DNA of 7,162 nucleotides from Dehalococcoidia bacterium (GTDB lineage: Bacteria; Chloroflexota; Dehalococcoidia; GIF9; UBA5629), in assembly GCA_007280145.1 (NCBI GenBank), contig QYPU01000043.1, positions 1 to 7,162 on the forward strand. The letters run 5' to 3'. Below the pieces are notes generated by a model that was not told the DNA's origin, made no database searches, and worked only from the letters and a program-made list of their open reading frames with translations. Each line of letters opens with the position of its first letter. Positions within the stretch are counted from its first letter, which is position 1. The position numbers and the translations under genes are program-made. Positions 5,514 to 7,162 of this stretch are shown here, piece by piece.

Positions 5514-6590
5514 CTATGTACCTGCAGCTACCATTATTGCTCTTACGATGATGCCTATCACCATACCAGCGAAGGGATTGATCGTAGCTGCCGTAATGCC
5601 GGCTGTTACTGCGCCTGCCACCGGTTCTTCCAGCATGAATGGTGCATTTTCCGGAATAACTATAAGCAGAGAAATGGTCATCAGGAAGCCGCATACGGCC
5701 TGTGTCGGTACCCATCTAGTCATCCATGGAATTACACCGGTGAGACATAGCACCCCCATTATAGCCAGCATCAAGGCTCCGGCGTAGACCGGGTGTGGCG
5801 CCGTTACATGACCAGCTATAATCGGTTCGAGATTAGCTCCGCCAAACATTCCACTGAAAATGGAGGCTAGCCCTGACGTAATGTTTACCTGATCCGGGTT
5901 CATTGTAGTCCCGGACAACATTGCATCCACGCCGCCATAGGCTATGCTGGTACCACATCGAAGAGCAAGTATGCCCAGGGCAGCAATAATGACGTTGCGG
6001 TTCAGGAAATATTTGAGGTCATGGAACGACCGCGGCAAGAACCTGACCTTTTCTATCTCTGGATTAGAACCTATCGGTTCCGCTGGAATCCATCTTGCGG
6101 CTATAATACTCAAGCCCACACTGGCAACCAGTGCCCAGAGCAGGTCTCCCCAAACGAGGAATACAATGTAAGCAGCTAAAACTGATATGGCGCCGATTTT
6201 CCAGTTTTCTTTAAAGATCTCTATGGAGACAATAGCCAAGATGAGACCGGCTCCCACCAGCAAGCCGCCCTGAATGCCTGTACCGATAAAGGAGACGATG
6301 GAGTCGAAAACCCCGACGGCTCCTAGAATGGCGCCAACTATGCCAGACAGCATGACGGCATAACACATTGTCTTCCAGTCCCCTTTACTTAGGCGGGAAA
6401 CAACAGTAAGTCCTTCAACCTGAAAAGAGACTGGAACCACTGAATTGAATATCAGCATGAAAGCCGCCCCTATCAGAAAGCCTATGCCTGTCGGTACAAT
6501 GGCAAAGCCCAAAGTCAAAGCTACGAAGCCCTCAGTTATAGGATCAGCCACGCTGGCTAAGGCCGCTAAGATATCTTGCAAGATTTCCAA
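5514..6590 (-). CDS. Multi-spanning membrane permease, NCS2 (xanthine/uracil) type likely
   Basis: A 358-residue, strongly hydrophobic protein with about 9-11 probable membrane segments: roughly 21-46, 75-95, 98-124, 131-147, 149-165, 199-216, 235-250, 266-287, 297-313 and 322-355. A polar, charged loop lies at 166-198. The stretch GTGIQGGLLVGAG near 103-115 and the block SGMFGGANLEPIIAG followed by APHP at about 245-266 recall nucleobase:cation symporters of the NCS2/AzgA group. I judge this by eye, and the protein is shorter than the usual 430-480 residues of that family. It would import a nucleobase-like or other small polar compound across the cytoplasmic membrane, feeding the two hydrolases encoded directly after it. 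The start is a TTG at 6590 preceded by GGGGG 8 nt upstream; no in-frame ATG exists near the N-terminus. A promoter and a structured leader precede it. Another secondary-transporter family remains possible. Confidence 0.8.
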   Translation of the reverse strand: MEILQDILAALASVADPITEGFVALTLGFAIVPTGIGFLIGAAFMLIFNSVVPVSFQVEGLTVVSRLSKGDWKTMCYAVMLSGIVGAILGAVGVFDSIVSFIGTGIQGGLLVGAGLILAIVSIEIFKENWKIGAISVLAAYIVFLVWGDLLWALVASVGLSIIAARWIPAEPIGSNPEIEKVRFLPRSFHDLKYFLNRNVIIAALGILALRCGTSIAYGGVDAMLSGTTMNPDQVNITSGLASIFSGMFGGANLEPIIAGHVTAPHPVYAGALMLAIMGVLCLTGVIPWMTRWVPTQAVCGFLMTISLLIVIPENAPFMLEEPVAGAVTAGITAATINPFAGMVIGIIVRAIMVAAGT

Positions 6591-6797
6591 AGCCTCTACC
6601 CCCTTTCATTAATCGTTTTGCATTCTTGACCAGGGTCATATGGGAACACCAGAAGCCCTGCCCCCAATTCAACGTATTTACATTGGTACCACCCCCTTTA
6701 GCCGAATACTCGCCGTACCGTGGCTAAGGTCAATCCTTCTGTAGTGCTGGTACACCCTTGGTTGTTTTGGCCATGGTTTTGGAGTTGCTTATGTAAG
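6591..6797 (-). promoter_or_regulatory. Structured leader of the permease-hydrolase operon, T-box-like motif
   Basis: About 200 nt separate the predicted transcription start (near 6790) from the permease TTG, long for a plain leader. On the - strand, in order: a 14-codon ORF MAKTTKGVPALQKD (6730-6774) without a ribosome binding site; a stem CCTTAGCC (6722-6729) with GGCTAAAGG (6695-6703), 8 pairs with one bulged A; GGGTGGTACC (6685-6694), which matches the core of the T-box element AGGGTGGNACCGCG but lacks the GCG end; CCAAT/ATTGG (6682-6686 and 6664-6668); and CAGGG/CCCTG (6656-6660 and 6631-6635). GGTAC within the first loop could instead pair with the GTACC of the T-box-like motif, giving a mutually exclusive fold. 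I do not see a clear stem I with specifier loop or an intrinsic terminator, so a T-box is only a possibility. No purine or guanidine riboswitch signature is recognised. Confidence 0.4.
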
Positions 6798-6825
6798 CTT
6801 ATATGCTTATCTCTCTGTTTGTCAA
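6798..6825 (-). promoter_or_regulatory. Sigma70-type promoter of the permease-hydrolase operon
   Basis: On the - strand TTGACA (6820-6825, perfect consensus) and TATAAG (6798-6803, five of six) are 16 nt apart. This is the strongest promoter-like sequence in the window and points straight at the permease and the two hydrolases. The surrounding A/T-rich GAGAGATAAGCATATAAGC could also hold an operator, but no clear palindrome is seen. Confidence 0.6.
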
Positions 6826-7019
6826 TAGCGCGTTGTGCTTGTCTGGCCAACCGTTAGTCGGCTCTATGCAGGAATTCCCAAAATGAATGGTCAATGCTTG
6901 AAAGGTAGACTCTACTGGCGCATTGCTCTGTTAAGGAGAGGTAAGCGAGTCGATAACAGGTCTCAATTACACAAAGGTTCGCAAATGGCTCGAGGGGTTA
7001 TTGCCGCTGGTCGTTTGGT
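6826..7019. other. Gene-free stretch between the HAD copy and the operon promoter
   Basis: I see no convincing gene here. A 62-codon + strand frame (6835-7023) starts with GTG, lacks a ribosome binding site and runs through both the promoter's opposite strand and this gap. The only structure noted is the small palindrome GTAGACTCTAC near 6905-6915. It contains none of the 3461-3829 sequence that follows the left HAD copy, so the two HAD copies have different downstream neighbours. Confidence 0.4.
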
Positions 7020-7162
7020 CTAAAGGAAAAGTTCTCCTACCTCGCAAACCGAATCGAATATATAGTCCGGAGTGACGGGCGATTCCAAATCGCTTTCCCG
7101 GAACTCACCCGTTTTCACAAGCGCTGTCTTCAGTCCCACGTTTCGGGCCCCAAGAATATCTG
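7020..7162 (-). CDS. HAD-superfamily phosphatase, C-terminal part (runs off the window)
   Basis: About 47 C-terminal codons on the - strand before TAG at 7020-7022: DILGARNVGLKTALVKTGEF, then the PDYIFDSVCEVGELFL end. This is the terminal part of a HAD-type hydrolase (NagD / 4-nitrophenylphosphatase-like), a phosphatase family acting on small phosphorylated metabolites. The catalytic motifs lie beyond the window edge, so activity and completeness cannot be judged. It precedes the permease-hydrolase operon on the same strand with about 195 bp between its stop and the operon promoter, so it is probably a separate upstream transcript. It is 95% identical at DNA level to the fragment at 3830-3972, and three C-terminal residues differ. 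Confidence 0.65.
   Translation of the reverse strand, partial: DILGARNVGLKTALVKTGEFRESDLESPVTPDYIFDSVCEVGELFL
7021..7162 (-). repeat. Direct repeat, right copy (HAD gene 3' end)
   Basis: Partner of 3831-3972: 135 of 142 bases identical, same orientation, no gaps. The match is still perfect at the window's last base, so the true repeat is longer than what is seen. Confidence 0.9.

Noticed and set aside
6730..6774. 14-codon ORF MAKTTKGVPALQKD in the permease leader as a regulatory leader peptide
   Set aside because: No Shine-Dalgarno sequence precedes it and it has no run of one amino acid as attenuator peptides do, so I mention it only within the leader.
6835..7023. 62-codon + strand ORF near the right end
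   Set aside because: GTG start without a ribosome binding site, no recognisable family, and basic/low-complexity composition typical of a chance frame.
1..7162. CRISPR array, tRNA, rRNA, insertion sequence or phage genes
   Set aside because: No regularly spaced repeats, tRNA-like cloverleaf, rRNA stretch, transposase or phage-like protein was seen on either strand.

Overview
The window looks bacterial: genes are densely packed, Shine-Dalgarno sequences are strong (GGAGG-type before argG, argF and both hydrolases), sigma70-type promoters are visible, and the stops are ordinary TAA/TAG/TGA. GC content is moderate. The arginine-gene order and the ArgD/ArgG sequences would fit an anaerobic Chloroflexota or Firmicutes-type bacterium, possibly from an environmental assembly. 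That placement is an inference and no marker gene fixes it.

Left part, + strand (1-2205): arginine biosynthesis. The window opens inside argD (acetylornithine aminotransferase, N-terminus cut by the window edge). An argG (argininosuccinate synthase) remnant follows with a good start signal. It loses frame after about 42 codons through what looks like one extra G, and its homology ends abruptly after about 67 codons. About 85 bp later an intact ornithine carbamoyltransferase of the long ArgI/ArcB-like type begins. As it stands, the locus can make acetylornithine aminotransferase and ornithine carbamoyltransferase but not argininosuccinate synthase.

Centre (2232-3829): a - strand pyrB-type aspartate carbamoyltransferase converges on argF with 26 bp between the stops, and it has its own recognisable promoter. 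Upstream of it is a roughly 250-bp gene-free stretch with a nested inverted repeat, then a doubtful 114-codon - strand ORF that I do not recognise.

Right part, - strand (3830-7162): a module read permease -> hydrolase B -> hydrolase A. A strong promoter at 6798-6825 precedes a roughly 200-nt structured leader, an NCS2-like membrane permease with a TTG start, and two paralogous isochorismatase-family cysteine hydrolases (about 60% identical to each other). The natural reading is uptake of a small amide, ureido or nucleobase-like compound followed by hydrolysis, but the substrate is unknown. The module is bracketed by two same-direction copies of the C-terminus of a HAD-type phosphatase gene, 135/142 bases identical with no gaps. 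The copy at 3830-4027 is a fragment; the copy at 7020-7162 runs off the window and may be an intact gene. This suggests a duplication or recombination that inserted or copied the module. The most interesting items are the HAD-flanked module, the altered active-site loop in hydrolase B, the structured leader with a T-box-like motif, and the decaying argG.
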